DNA from: Calliopsis andreniformis
Taxonomy: Eukaryota > Arthropoda > Insecta > Hymenoptera > Andrenidae
Direction: 5' to 3'
NCBI RefSeq assembly: GCF_051401765.1
Contig: NC_135064.1
Span: 25,332,001 to 25,396,000, forward strand
DNA: 64,000 bases
Positions within the stretch are counted from its first letter, which is position 1. Each line of letters starts with the position of its first letter. Below the pieces are notes generated by a model. It ran no database searches. It saw only the letters and a program-made list of their open reading frames with translations, and had not been told where the DNA came from. A program made the translations under genes and the position numbers. Shown here one piece after another: positions 36,448-48,623 of the stretch.

Positions 36448-38460
36448 TCACTGACCAAATTTTCACTTTGCTCGATTCTACATTCTTTCACAGCCCTATT
36501 GGTTTCAACTTCCAATCTCCTCATGGAAGGATTTTCATCCATTTCTTATAATAATAATAATCATGTAGTGAAAATTGTCTGCTTTCCTACTTAAAACCTA
36601 CTCCATCTATATAAAGACATCCCATATATTTAAGGATTTCGAGTTCGATACAGATGTCGAGCTGCAAAGTGGGACGTAATTCCCTTATAGGGGCGCGAGT
36701 AAGAGATTTTTGCGAGCGGATAAGAAGCAAGAGGAGGCGCCCCGTCCGAATCGAGGAGCATGTTTACAACGCGGCCGAGCATCCCACGTCGGCCAGAAGC
36801 CGAGTTATTTGCAGTCGCACGATTGCACGCGGATCACGGCCTGTTTTTGCGCCAAAGAGGAGAGACCAGAGCCATGGTTAAACAGCGCATCGAGGACAAG
36901 ATTATCGCACACTTTACGCTGCATTTCATAACTCTGTATTCAGCGCACAGATAAACGCTTGCACGTGGGAATTTGGTGTACCTGCAAATCTTAGGAACAC
37001 CGACAGATCTGAACGAACTGCTTGCTCCTTCCTTATGGAATTTTATACTTTTTTTATTGTTACAAATGCATTTCTGAAGAAGTACATTAGATCCTTCTGC
37101 TATGACTCCAATATTCCAAATGACTATGTACCTTGTTTTTATTAGGAGCCTTCTTCATCAATTTTATTATGCACTAAGACCTTTTCCTTCAAGAAAGCTA
37201 GGTTAATCTTCGAGCATTCACATCGGTCGTGGATCCTATTTTTACTGAAGCAAGTGAATGTCATTCGCTTTATTACTGTTCTTGACGAAGCAATCTATGA
37301 CCGTCCGCGTCAATTAAATCTTTCTTCATAGCCCTAATACAGATACCAACCTGCCTATCTCCTCCATTAACAATGTTTTGTAACCAAGAGATCTCACCTT
37401 TGATCGTCCACTTCAATCCCACCTTCATCCTTCCTACACTTAACAATTTCCTGTCACTTGCATAAGAAATCCATACTCTAGAACAGTTACAGTGCAACTC
37501 CTCACTTCTTAAACCCAAAAGCGCTCAATACCACGCCAGCAATTACGATTTAAGAGCATTACAGTACTATCTCCTTCGTATCATTTCGCTACAGTCCCTA
37601 CCCCAAGCTCCATTTTCGAGCCACGAGGAGCACTTCTGCTCTCCAGTCGCCCAGTCGTCAAGTCCAAATAAGCTACTACCGAAACATCTGCAATACCCAC
37701 ATAAAATTGTACAGAAAGGGTTCCCCTAAAATCCTTCTCGCCCCCGACTCGGTTCCTCTCAATTTTACTGCCTCCAAGCAGCGTAACGCTCGATCGCAGG
37801 CGCAAAGGATATCCCGAGACGCGACGCGTCGCAGCCTGGAGGAGAAGAGCCTTTTAGAGGCCAAAAATATCCAGCGCGGCGGTCGGTTTATCGATAATGG
37901 CGGCATAATACGAAACGCGTGTAGAACAAGCGCGCCTATCTTTAGAGGCGAGCTATCTCTGGCCGTGGAAAGAAACGCGCGAGAGATCGAACGAGCAGAT
38001 GAGAGATCTCGAGCGCATGAGCGCGCGCGTCTGCTGCTGCTAGCGAGGAGTGTAACTCTCTCTGCTCTCGCGCCTCTCCGCGGCCCGTCAAAAAATGAAC
38101 AGCGAGAGCTGGGGACCTTACGAAGACGTATCGCGCGGCTTAGCGGCACCGCGACCGAGCGCGGTTACTATTTTCGAGAGCAATGTTTATCTGGCCCGGA
38201 TCAAATATATAGTTACGAGTTCCAGAAGGCGGCCGATAGTTCCTCGAACGAGTCATTATTAGCCGGTGTTCCGCGGAGGACCGACCAAAAATACGCGTAG
38301 TTGCGCGGGCTACTTGCCGACCAATTTGGAATCCGCGAGTTTCGGCGACGTGCCAAGGATCCTCGAGAAATGTCACGCTGGACGCTGGACGAGACTGTTC
38401 TGGGGATCCTTTCGCCTTCTTGAATCACTGGGATTTGGGAAACTGTGCGTGGCGTTTAGG
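36448..38460. other. Intronic sequence, no gene seen
   Basis: 36640-36960 and 37700-38430 are GC/CpG-rich and hold overlapping open frames (up to 197 codons, + strand, 37707-38300) rich in Arg and Ser with no motif. These are likely by-products of low stop-codon density. The remainder is plain AT-rich intron. Confidence 0.5.
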
Positions 38461-38691
38461 TGATTTTAGAGAAATGGGATACACATTGATCAAACAAATT
38501 ATGGCTAGGAAAAATTTTCGGTAAAAATCGGCCAAGTTTGATTGACGATAACTCCGCGAAAAATCATCGTAGGATCGTAATCTTTTTTTTAAATTACAGC
38601 TTGATGTCTTGACTGTAAGATACTGTGCCTTAATTTTAAATTTCGTGCACCTCTTTTATTGTAGCGCCTTAAATTTGAAGACATGTTTATT
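38461..38691. repeat. Decayed partial arm of the double palindrome
   Basis: TTGATCAAACAAATTATGGC followed by AGGAAAAATTTTCGG (38487-38521) resembles the outer arm of the 39074-39431 palindrome (reverse complement about TTTGATCAAATGCAGGC, then CTAAAATTTTTTTCGG). This suggests a third, more degraded copy of the same repeat next to the two intact ones. Confidence 0.45.
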
Positions 38692-39431
38692 GTATTGAAA
38701 ATTGCCAACTTTGACGGGATGTACAGACTTGGAAAAATTTTTTTCGGGGATACTATTCACAAAAACATAATGCTGGAACCTTCCCCTTGAATTTAAAAAA
38801 AGAATCAAGTCGCTGCGATTTTTTTTCGCAAAGTTACAGCACTTTAAAGTAACCCTTGCATTTTTAAGCACATCGGATAGTGCCAACACATGACAAAATA
38901 CAGGGATTACTTTGAAGTCCTGTAACTTTGCGAAAAAAAATCGCAGCGACTTGATTCTTTTTTTAAATTAGAGGGAAAGGTTTCAATTTTGTGCTCCCGT
39001 AAACGGCATCCCTGAAAAAAATTTTTCCAAGTCTGTGCATCCCGTCAAAATTGGCAATTTTCAATACGTCAAATTGCAAAATTTAACAATATGCAGGTAC
39101 TCGCTAAATTTTTTTGGGGGAATATCGTTTACAGTAGCATACAGTTGAGACCTTCCTCTTCAATCTAAAAAAAAGATCAAGGCGCTGCGATTTTTTTTCG
39201 CAAAATTACAGTACTTTAAAGTAGGTCCAGCATTTTTGTCATGTGTTTGCACTACCCGATATGTTGCAAAAATACAAGAGTTACTTTGAAGTCCTGTAAC
39301 TTCGCAAGAAAAAATCGTAACAACTTGATCTTTTTTTCAGATCAAAGAGGAAGGTCCCAACTTTATACTACTCCCAACGATATTCCCGAAAAAAATTTTA
39401 GCAAGTGCCTGCATTTGATCAAACTTTGCAA
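38692..39431. mobile_element. Two adjacent foldback palindromes in opposite orientation
   Basis: Palindrome 1 (38692-39067, 376 bp) pairs GTATTGAAAATTGCCA...AATCAAGTCGCTGCGATT with its inverse copy across a spacer of about 27 nt. Palindrome 2 (39074-39431, 358 bp) pairs TTGCAAAATTT...AAAGATCAAGGCGCTGCG with its inverse. The arms of both are homologous. The spacer of the second (GTCATGTGTTTGCACTACCC) is the reverse complement of the spacer of the first, so the second unit is inverted relative to the first. There is no transposase. Two open frames across opposite arms translate to similar peptides, probably because the DNA is repeated. Confidence 0.7.
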
Positions 39432-42400
39432 TAGCCAGCAAAGGATTACTCTGACTATAATAGTAAGCAGAAGAAATATAGCGTGTTTATGAGAGCAGTA
39501 GGGGGCCAAAAGGCTAGAGTGTCCGCACCGAAGACACGCACTGTGCTTTATTTTTCAGCACTAGACTGACAGCCTGAGCCTGTGATACCTCGTAACGTGT
39601 AGCAAAAATACATACGTCAATTTGTATTTCCAAGATAGAGTTTCAAACATCACTCCACTAGACCCCACCCCAAGCATAATACTATCCCTCTATTATGCTT
39701 TCTACCTACGCTATCCTCAAACCCTATATAAGCCACAACTCCTAAACTAAAAAGAAGAACAAATCAAATCCTCAGCAGGGCTACCATCTCAGTCTCCAAA
39801 TCCTATTCCACGAATACCAAATACAGTATCTAATATTATATCTACACAGCCTACTAATAAAAATCACCATTTTTCGTGGCTCACCTGATCGAAAATTCGT
39901 ACAGGCTCCATGGTAACGCAGCCCATAAAAATCAGCTCGGTGAAAGAGTTCAGTGCTCACGCGACGAGCGCGCACAGACAGCAGACAAACGATATTGATA
40001 GCGTTGCTTATATCGCTTCGATTAATTACAATTGTCAGAGGCCGGCGCGAATTACCTTTTCGCATTTGCGAGCCCATTGGGCTGGAGTGAAAGGGCGAGC
40101 CAGTCGAAAGTCCAGCGGCGATCGAAGCGCGCATTAACAGCGCCGCGCGATACATCGCGATAATTAACCAACGGTTTAATTAAACCGTTCGACGAGGGCA
40201 GGCCCGTCAGGTTTTTTTCCTGTTTATCGGCTGGAACCGCCGTCAGCTATCAGACAATCGTACGCACGTACGAAACCACCGCGCGTCGCGATGGTATAGT
40301 GCACTTGCGCGGTGTCATGGTCGAGTTAAAATTAGCAAGTCAACCGGATTCTCCGGTACGAGGTGCTGAGTCGCCTGAACGACGAATTCATCGTTGCTGC
40401 GAGAACTACCATCGCGAGGACGCAATCGATGGGGACTGTGCTCACTGGGTGACAATTTTGCGCTGCTTTTCTGGATTCATTTCTTAGCGGCGACCATCGC
40501 GGCGACGATATTGGCTGACATTTTTATCTGGAGCACTGTGGGTAGAGCTCATTTGTCCTAGGATGGGATGAATGAAATTAAGAGGAATTCTTGGAGAAAT
40601 CGCTTCTATTTAGAAGAAAATATCGAGAAGTTAATGAAACGTTTGATAAAAAGAATTCTGATCACGGTTTGTGAGTGACTCTCTTTTTGTATTAGTCAGA
40701 CTGATTAACCAAGTTGACACCACATTTAGAACTGAAACACTCTGTTAATGACTAATTTTGTATTTGCAAGTTATCGTCAAATTAGTGCTAGAATTTCAAC
40801 CAAGGTCCTATTGTACTCTTAAATAATCGAGAACTTGGATACCAAAAATCATAGTAATTGAATTAATCTAGATTAACCGAGGTTCTCCAGTATTTAAAAA
40901 TTCTGCTCAACAGAAAGGACGAAAACAAGCCATGTATATCAAGAGAAAATACAATTCAGAAAACGGTAACCTACATAGACCTTGTTTCTTTTTACAAAAG
41001 TAGTAAATTAGTTATTTTAACTTCCACAGTGGTAAAAGAGCGTGACAGTAAACGTTGTGTTAACGAGGTGAAAGATTTCGGGAAGCCCGTGTGAAATGAG
41101 GCGCGCTAGGTGTGCATACTTTGCCTTCGGTTAATATTTATGCGTAACACTCCACCCGGGTGGTATCGTGTTTTACACGCAAATACACGGCGAAGGGTGT
41201 GAGAGGGCCGAAAAAACTGCTGTCATTGCGCCGTGGAAAAATTAAAGCGGTCCATACGTGATTTATATGGCATCGTATAAAACACGGGTAATGAATGGCG
41301 GCGCGTGTGCGTTAGTGCGCGCTTACATACCACACGAGCGAAAACCCGCGTAATCGATACAAGCTTTAAGTTTGTCCGACGTCGACGACCGAATGAACAC
41401 ACCACCGTCCGTGAAATGGGCTTAAACGTTTTCTCGCTTTATTATGAAAATATTTGTTACTCTACAGCTGCATGAGTTATGACTCCTCGCGCGAACGAAT
41501 AAAAAACTGCGTGACTTTTTAATTGCTCTGTCGCACTTCTATGTCTAATGAGGTCTGTGTTATGACATCTGCTGGATATTTAGTACCCCCTCTGACGAGA
41601 CCCTGAATAATTTAGTCACTGCAGAGTTTCAAATTGCTTCAATAATTAATCTTTTACTAATCAGGCTGGGTCATCGATCATGTTATTACTGTTGATATGT
41701 GAAATACTAATACTTCTTAATTTTGGCATTTGCAGTCAATTGCGATTACTGGACGATCCTCAACCAGGAGATCTGACAATTTAATCGGTACCACCTACAA
41801 CTAAATCTTCCAATAATTTTGCCTACTAAATAAAAGTTCTAATAGATTAATTTTCAGCTTCGATGTTAAGTCGAGGTCTAAAGAACTCGAATATTAATTT
41901 TTGAAAAACTTAGAATACTGAACCCACAGCAAATTGAAGCTTCCCAAAATTACAAAACAATTTTTCCTTTATCCAAAGAGGAGTTGCATCGCGTTAAGGA
42001 CACTCTAATGCTAGACTCTAAAGTTTCGCTTAGCAGGCGTCGCGACGTTTCACTGAAGACTCGGGCGCAGCTTCCAACCACGAGAACCGCCTAGATACAT
42101 CTCAAGCATCCGCGAATATCCTCTCGACGGGTTCGCGGTGTCTCCATAGACAATACGACACGCCTCGATCTAACGTTAGAAGGTACACATTCCACAACGG
42201 TGGCTACATACCGCGCTGAAATCGATACCCATGTCCCTCTGTTTGTAACCTACATGTTACGTGTCTGTTCGAGCAACGCGCACGTACAGTCGACGGCAGA
42301 ACCCATTGTTTCGCGGCTGCGACCAACTTGTAGTGTGTCCAATTCCTACGATTCGACGATTGTCCATTTCGCGACGATATTTCGAAAGATGAGTTTGGAC

Positions 42401-44683
42401 CACGAAATGAGAAGCGAAGAGATAATGTAGTGTTAACTGCAAACAAGTTTTCCCCAAGCGTAGAGGGAATGGAAATTATTCGTAATTCATACTCGATCTC
42501 TAGCTTTCCACAGTAGCATATTTAGGGGTCATTAATTTCCATCTCTGAAGGGAATATTTCCCAACTTTGTTATGGAGAATAATTCCACAGACTATATCCC
42601 TATTACTTGCTAGTAATCCATGTGTATGGTGGATTTACACCTTAGTTAATAAGTAACATAAGTCCTCAAATTGTATACTCTAATCAATAGACTCGGGCTA
42701 GATTCTACTAGGTCTTTTAAGAATACACATTCGTTATAGATATTCCTCTACCTCCTCTCTTTCCCATAGAAACTCCCTCGACTTCCCAGTAAAGAGACTC
42801 GATCCACAGTCAATTAAAGACACTGTCAAGGGATCTTTAACAGCCGTCGTGGTGCGCCCTTCCCATTCTTGTCGAACTTCAAGATAACGAATCGCTTGAA
42901 AGGTCGAACGGGCAGGACCGAGTATTTCCCGCTGCTCCCCCGATTTCACGTCGATTTATATTTAACGCAAGACGACGGGCACGGAGTTAGCCAGCGCGGA
43001 GGGTCAAGATGAAGGTCGGTGAAAAAGGAAACGCGTCCTTGTCGCTCGCGCGCTACGGATATGCAGATCGACGGGGGTCGATCGATAACCCTTCAACGGG
43101 AACGCGTACCTTACAAACGATCGCGCATATCTGACGGATCTACACCGACGACGAGCGCCGACAACGGACGAGGAACGGAGAAAAAAAGAGAAGAAATAAA
43201 GAGGAGGTTGGCGCCTTTTGAAAAGGAGGAGGAAGCGCGCGCACAGCGGGCCCATTATCATTTGAATGCGCCTCGAAGCTCCTGACGATTTGAATATTTC
43301 GTCAATTAAGCCGATGCCCGATTTGCATAGGTGAGACGGGGTCGCCAACCGGCGACAATTTATTTCCATGCGTGGCGGAACGCGGCCGACCGATCGATAC
43401 CGATTCTCGCCACTGTCGAGATACGATCGACGCCCTTTCTCTCCCTCTGCACACCCTCGCGCATCCAGCGTCCCCTCGCTCGTTGCCTTCTCCGTTAACC
43501 TCGATTTTTCGACCGCGGAAATTGCTCCGAGGGCGAAGGAAAAAGGGATGGCAACCTTCGACTCGGCACGGGACGAAATCGTCCCTCTGCTGCAGAGATT
43601 CTCCGCGTTCCTAGCGACGCGAATCAAATTCCGCGAACTCCTGGCCGTTCTTTCTTTCGGGACAGGCAGCTCGCGACATTTGCTGCTCTGACTGTATTAA
43701 TGATATCGGGATACTACGACGAATGAATGGTGCCTCCTCGATTTTATACTGGGATGACGAAGTACGAAGATGAAGGATTAATTTATGGAAGTCAGAGTGA
43801 AAGCAACTTCTTGCAGATTTGTAGGTCTCTTCTGAGAACACATTCTGGTGATTAAAAGCGAAAGTCACGAGACGGTGGAATTTATATGAAAGAATTTTAT
43901 TCTAGTGAAGAAAGATTGAAAATGTTAGAGGTTTTTACTTCTCTGAAAAAAGGTAAAATCGTTTTCTGTAGGATCCCCTAAAATTGAGGAGAACAATCAA
44001 TTTTTCTTTCAGACATCACAGTGGATAAAATGAAATAATTTGAAATATAACGAAGTGATATAACTGGGAAAATAATTCGTGCCTTTCAGAGAGTATTAAC
44101 GGATTCATACGGTAGAATAAAGAGATCTCATCGAAAGCTACATAACTGGAATGAAGTTTTCCCATCCTTTTGTGAGCGGGGGTGATTCAGGGTGAATCGA
44201 GAGCCGAGAATGGCGAGTCTGAAATCGAAAATCGAGCGAGGATAACGCGCTTATAGCCGTGATGTCATTCGCACCACGCGTTAGCGCGTATTCGGAACGA
44301 ACACGATCGAAGGTTTACGTAACCTTTGAACCCGAACACGGGAGGCGCCTGCGCGCACGGTCAATTTCCGGCAATACTCGCGTGTCCGTTTATTAACGCG
44401 CCTGACGAGGAAAACACTCGTATCCGGATATTCAGATCCATTGTGCGGTTCGAGGCACTGGGAAAGACCATCAGGGGGCTTGAAAAACATTCGTCCAAAT
44501 TTCCAATGCGTTCGAATGTTGTTCGATATCTACTCATTAATCGATACCATTATCCCGAAAGTAAACACAGTGTTCCCTATTTCTTTTAACAAATACTGTG
44601 CTAATTTTCTTCCGAATTTTCTTAGCATTCTAAATAAAAACTCACCCCTATGCACTGTCTCTATCTCTATCTCAATTAATATT
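39432..44683. other. Intronic sequence, no gene seen
   Basis: This includes a perfect 20-bp palindrome at 40170-40189 and CpG-rich blocks at 39890-40510 and 42960-43640. The 207-codon minus frame and the 107-codon plus frame overlapping at 43004-43691 have random composition. Otherwise AT-rich intron without recognisable content. Confidence 0.5.
40170..40189. other. Perfect 20-bp palindrome with TTTAATTAAA core
   Basis: AACGGTTTAATTAAACCGTT is identical to its reverse complement. The core contains two overlapping TAAT-type homeodomain half-sites (TTAATTAA). The sequence immediately outside does not continue the symmetry. It could be a dimer binding site or chance. Confidence 0.5.
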
Positions 44684-44963
44684 AACCCTCGTACGACGAA
44701 CATAGAGTCACTTTGACCCTTAATACAGTACAAGCTGTCAAAAGTGTAATAAATTTATTTGTAAGAATCATACAAAGAGTACCCTTATTTCATGCCTCAG
44801 GTGTACAGAAAACAAGAAAGAAATAAAATGTATGATATTCAGACAGCGTTTTTATATAAAATTCCTCCCCTAAACTAGTTTGCAACAGAAATTCTACTAC
44901 GAGTCAAAATGACTCTGCATTCGTCTCCCGCGGGCCTCAAAAGCCATTCGCCTTTCGAGGGTT
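44684..44963. mobile_element. 280-bp MITE-like element with AACCCTCG termini
   Basis: The element starts AACCCTCG (44684-44691) and ends CGAGGGTT (44956-44963), exact inverse copies. A second inverted pair lies inside: AGAGTCACTTTGAC (44704-44717) and GTCAAAATGACTCT (44903-44916), 13 of 14 positions. Left flank TATT and right flank GAAA give no clear target duplication. The interior is AT-rich and non-coding. A related-looking GGGTCAAAAGTGACCC palindrome occurs at 48356-48371. Confidence 0.55.
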
Positions 44964-45957
44964 GAAAAGAAAAAAGAATAAAATGTATGTTTAAAGACTC
45001 ATATACACCCTCGCATCATATATCCAACCTCTTCGAAAATGGGTGATAATTTCCTGAAAACGTGTTCACTCGTCACAGGGAGAGGGTTAATCCACCTCCA
45101 TGTGAAGTCACGCGTGAACGCGAACGCGAAGCAACGTCAGTGACCCAAATGTCCAAGTCGTTTACATTCCGCGCGTTACCGACTAAATCCGATAAGAAAC
45201 GCGTATTCGTTATAATTTCCAGCAGCTTTCCAACAAGGAACACGAACACCCGATAACTGGCTCGTTTCGGCACCTTTCCAACTTCCGTCGCGATAAACGG
45301 CTACGTCGATTAACCGATGTAACAGCGGGGCTCGTTGATACGCGAAGGAAAAGAACGTGGGAAAACTGTGGCGATTTTCGGTGTCGCGCTCGCGGGGAAC
45401 GATATGTAAATTCGTCGCGAGATAACATTCTTCCTAGGGCGATGCCATTGTTTTAAATTTTCGTCGCGCCCCGAGCGTGAACGTATATGGGAGCTGCGAT
45501 TAAGAACGTATATACGAGGCAGGTAGCGTTCTTTCTGGTCACCGGATGGGAAATATTGTTTCGGAATACATTTGGGAAATAAGAGATTCAGCAGAGTATT
45601 TTGTGGGGTACTTTGAATGAATAATTAACATTACTATGTTATTCGTTTCTTTGGGAGGATTTTATATTGATTAATTCATTAGGAATTTTGTACTTTGTAT
45701 AGTGTCTAAATTAGGATTCTAAATAAGAGGCTTGACACGAGAGATTCAAATCTGGAGAGTAATATTCTGATTTCTAATTTTACTGCTTTTGATAGAGTAT
45801 TATTGAGTCAGTGCCACAACTGATGTTCTACTGTATTCTTACCCTCGTTCTACTGAATAGACTTAACCCTGAATAAGAAAGACTAAGAATAATTCAGACA
45901 CGATTATTCAAGGTTCTATTGTACTGGCAAGTCAATGAAGGCCTTTCTTAAGACATT
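44964..45957. other. Intronic sequence, no gene seen
   Basis: Short chance frames lie in the CpG-rich part (45060-45520), followed by AT-rich sequence. A perfect CGTGGGAA (Su(H)-type) octamer lies at 45356-45363. No gene seen. Confidence 0.5.
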
Positions 45958-46137
45958 TGGAAATATGAAAATTTGAAAATTTGAATATCTGAAAATTTGA
46001 ATATTTAAAAATTTGAAAATTGGAATATCTGAAAATTTGAATATTTAAAAATTTGAAAATTTGAATATCTGAAAATTTGAATACTTGAATATTTGAATAT
46101 TCAGAAATTCAAAAATTTAAATATTTCAAAATTTGTC
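45958..46137. repeat. AT-rich array with a 40-bp higher-order unit
   Basis: The 40-bp units at 45981-46020 and 46021-46060 differ at one base; a third begins at 46061 and decays after about 23 bases. Each unit is itself built from TTGAATATCTGAAAA and TTGAATATTTAAAAA sub-units. Flanks (to 46137) hold looser copies. This is the most regular of three related arrays in the window. Confidence 0.8.
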
Positions 46138-48623
46138 AAATGCTTAACGACTTCTGCGCCCACATATCGCATTGAAAAGAATTCTCGACTTGAGAATGCG
46201 AAGAGTTGACAAAAAGAAAAGAGGCATCGGGGAAGGCCACACAGAGGTGGTAAGGAGGAAAACGCGGAGGGCAAAAGCGAAGAAGCGTCGAGGGAGGAAG
46301 CGTTATTCGGTTCAACGCATTGAGATGCAAATACGCGCGGTAGCTGGCGTGATTTACGAGCAACAGACGTGTCCATACGCGATTGGGACAGAGAGAACAC
46401 GTTTCGGTGCTCGAAGGCGTTCGAGGGACGGGCAGATAAGATCTGTTCGAAACGGCCACAATAGACGAGGGATTTTATACAATCGAGCAGTCGTTCCGAG
46501 GGACTACCACGGTTTTCTCGATCAGTAGCTTCCTTCTGACGTCCACAGATTTTCCTGCTCTCTTTTGCATCGCACTGGGAGTCAGACGCGAACGGTGAAA
46601 TCGATATCTACTCTTTCCATAACAAAAGTGAAACGCTAAAAGTCGACATTGTGTACTTCTATCAATTAGGCTATGTACCCTTATGCATAATTTATCGAGG
46701 CGTTCTTTTTTCATTCTTTCTTGTCGAAAAGATTGTATTCCTAATTTTTCCAAAGTGTAATAGAAAAAAAGATTCAAATTCTTCTTACTGTACTTATTCG
46801 CAATACTAACGCTATTATGTACTTCATGAAATTCTTGAATTACGAATTAGTCAACAAGTGACACAGAAAAAATAATAAACTCATAACAATATTTTATACG
46901 CTCTTCAAAATGAAAAAACTTGAGAAAAAATATCTCGATTAAACTAGTAAAAAGTGGTACCACACGCAGCTCTATTCAACATTTCCATAGGACAGACTTC
47001 GATAACCAGTTTGAACAATTCGTAACAGAGGGTAGTATCAAGCACAAAAAAACCTTCGAAATTCCCCTCCGAAAGGGTGGAAATATGAATGAAACCGTGT
47101 GCAAAAGTTCTACATTCCATCCGTCTGAATAGCATTCTGAACAATATCGAGGGGTCAACAGCGCAGCTCGCTGAGCGCGGGTATTACGCTATTCAGGACA
47201 AATACCGACGCGTTACCATTTCCGGAGGTTTGCAGCAAATACAGTGGCCCTCGAAAATAAACGGGAACGAGCGGCGAGTCTCGCGAGGACGAAAGCGTCC
47301 CCGCGGCACAGGTTGTCGCGAGAGCAGCCTCGCGACTAGCGGTCGGAGCGTATTGACGCGGATTGCAGGCGCAGGTTAAATCGAGCAGACGGTGGCGGCG
47401 GCGTCGCGACGCCGGCTGCGCGCGGCCGTGCATCCCTGTCCCAGCCGCGGGGGTGGGGGCGAGCAGCGAGAGGGAAAATTTATAAAGAGACGCTGGAGGG
47501 GGTAGACTACTTGTTGCGCGTCGCGGCGCCCTCGTGACGCCAATATTCCCCGTTTCGTTTTCTCCCTTCGCGTTCTCGCCGACTAGTACTACTACTACTA
47601 TCAACGGCGGCCGTTAGTACGCCCCTTCGCTGGCGACGCCACCGCCGACGTCGCTACCACCACCAGCGTCGCCGCCACCGTCGACTCGTGATGCCGCCGA
47701 CAAAAATAGACGTGTCGTCGCGACGCAACAGATATCATTCGGCCTCGCCTGACTCGCGTACGGAATTCTGTCCGCGTTCGTCCTGACGCTCGCTACCCCC
47801 TTTTTCTGATCGTACCCGATCCTTTCAGACCTCTTCTTCTGTGTTTGCTTTTTATAATATCCTCTGGGGTGGATTTGGTATCTCGGCGTTTGTGGATTCG
47901 ATTTTTAGAAGGAATTGGGTTCTTAATCTGCTTTAGACCTTGCGCAATATTCAGGGCAATTTTAGTTGAAGCTTAATTTTAACCTTCGGTGCCCTTTTCG
48001 TAAGAATTTTGTTGGGATAAGTTTGTAGACTTTTTTTGATGATATTCGAGATATACTTTTTATACGAAACTGTAACTCAAGCATTTCATATGATAAAAAT
48101 TGGTTGACTTAAGCTTGTGTACGAGGGTAAGTCTTGTGAATAGTGCGCAAAAGGGTAGGTGAAAGATTTCCACGTATTTAAGTTGAGAATTTCTGGATTT
48201 TCTACTTAACGCTCATATTAAATTACGAGTGGTATTAAATACAGAGCTGAACGAATATTAAAACTATAAATTTCCCAAAACATCTGCAATCTACTCATAA
48301 TAAAATTATCTTTCCTTAACATACTCCCTTTTTTACCCCTCAAACAATAAACGCTGGGTCAAAAGTGACCCCCAGTCCGCTGCCTCTGCACATGAATGGA
48401 AAACAGTCTGCTGTTCGAGAATTAGACATCTCTTGTCCACTAAAAATCAACAGCAGACCTCAATCTTAAAGCCAACAGGTACCACGCATTCGCAAGCGAG
48501 CAGCGACAATTCCAATAACCATCAACTTCCAACTACCTATATACCAAGAAGACTCCAGAGCGTTAAGTGGCCAAACCTCAGAAGCCAATCCAACACCTGA
48601 TGAAAACAAACAGAAAGGGTCCC
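46138..48623. other. Intronic sequence just downstream of the large exon, no gene seen
   Basis: 47150-47780 is strongly GC/CpG-rich with GCC/GTC-type triplets (GCCACCGCCGACGTCGC and similar), like an unmethylated island. 46140-46500 holds purine-rich frames without motifs. 47810-48350 is AT-rich. A GGGTCA-AAAG-TGACCC inverted repeat lies at 48356-48371, about 250 bp from the donor. No exon is supported. Confidence 0.5.

Noticed and set aside
37707..38300. 197-codon + strand frame
   Set aside because: Arg-rich random composition, overlapped by opposite-strand frames; no motif.
43004..43691. 207-codon minus frame overlapping a 107-codon plus frame
   Set aside because: Both arise from the same CpG-rich DNA, with no domain and no plausible exon boundaries.
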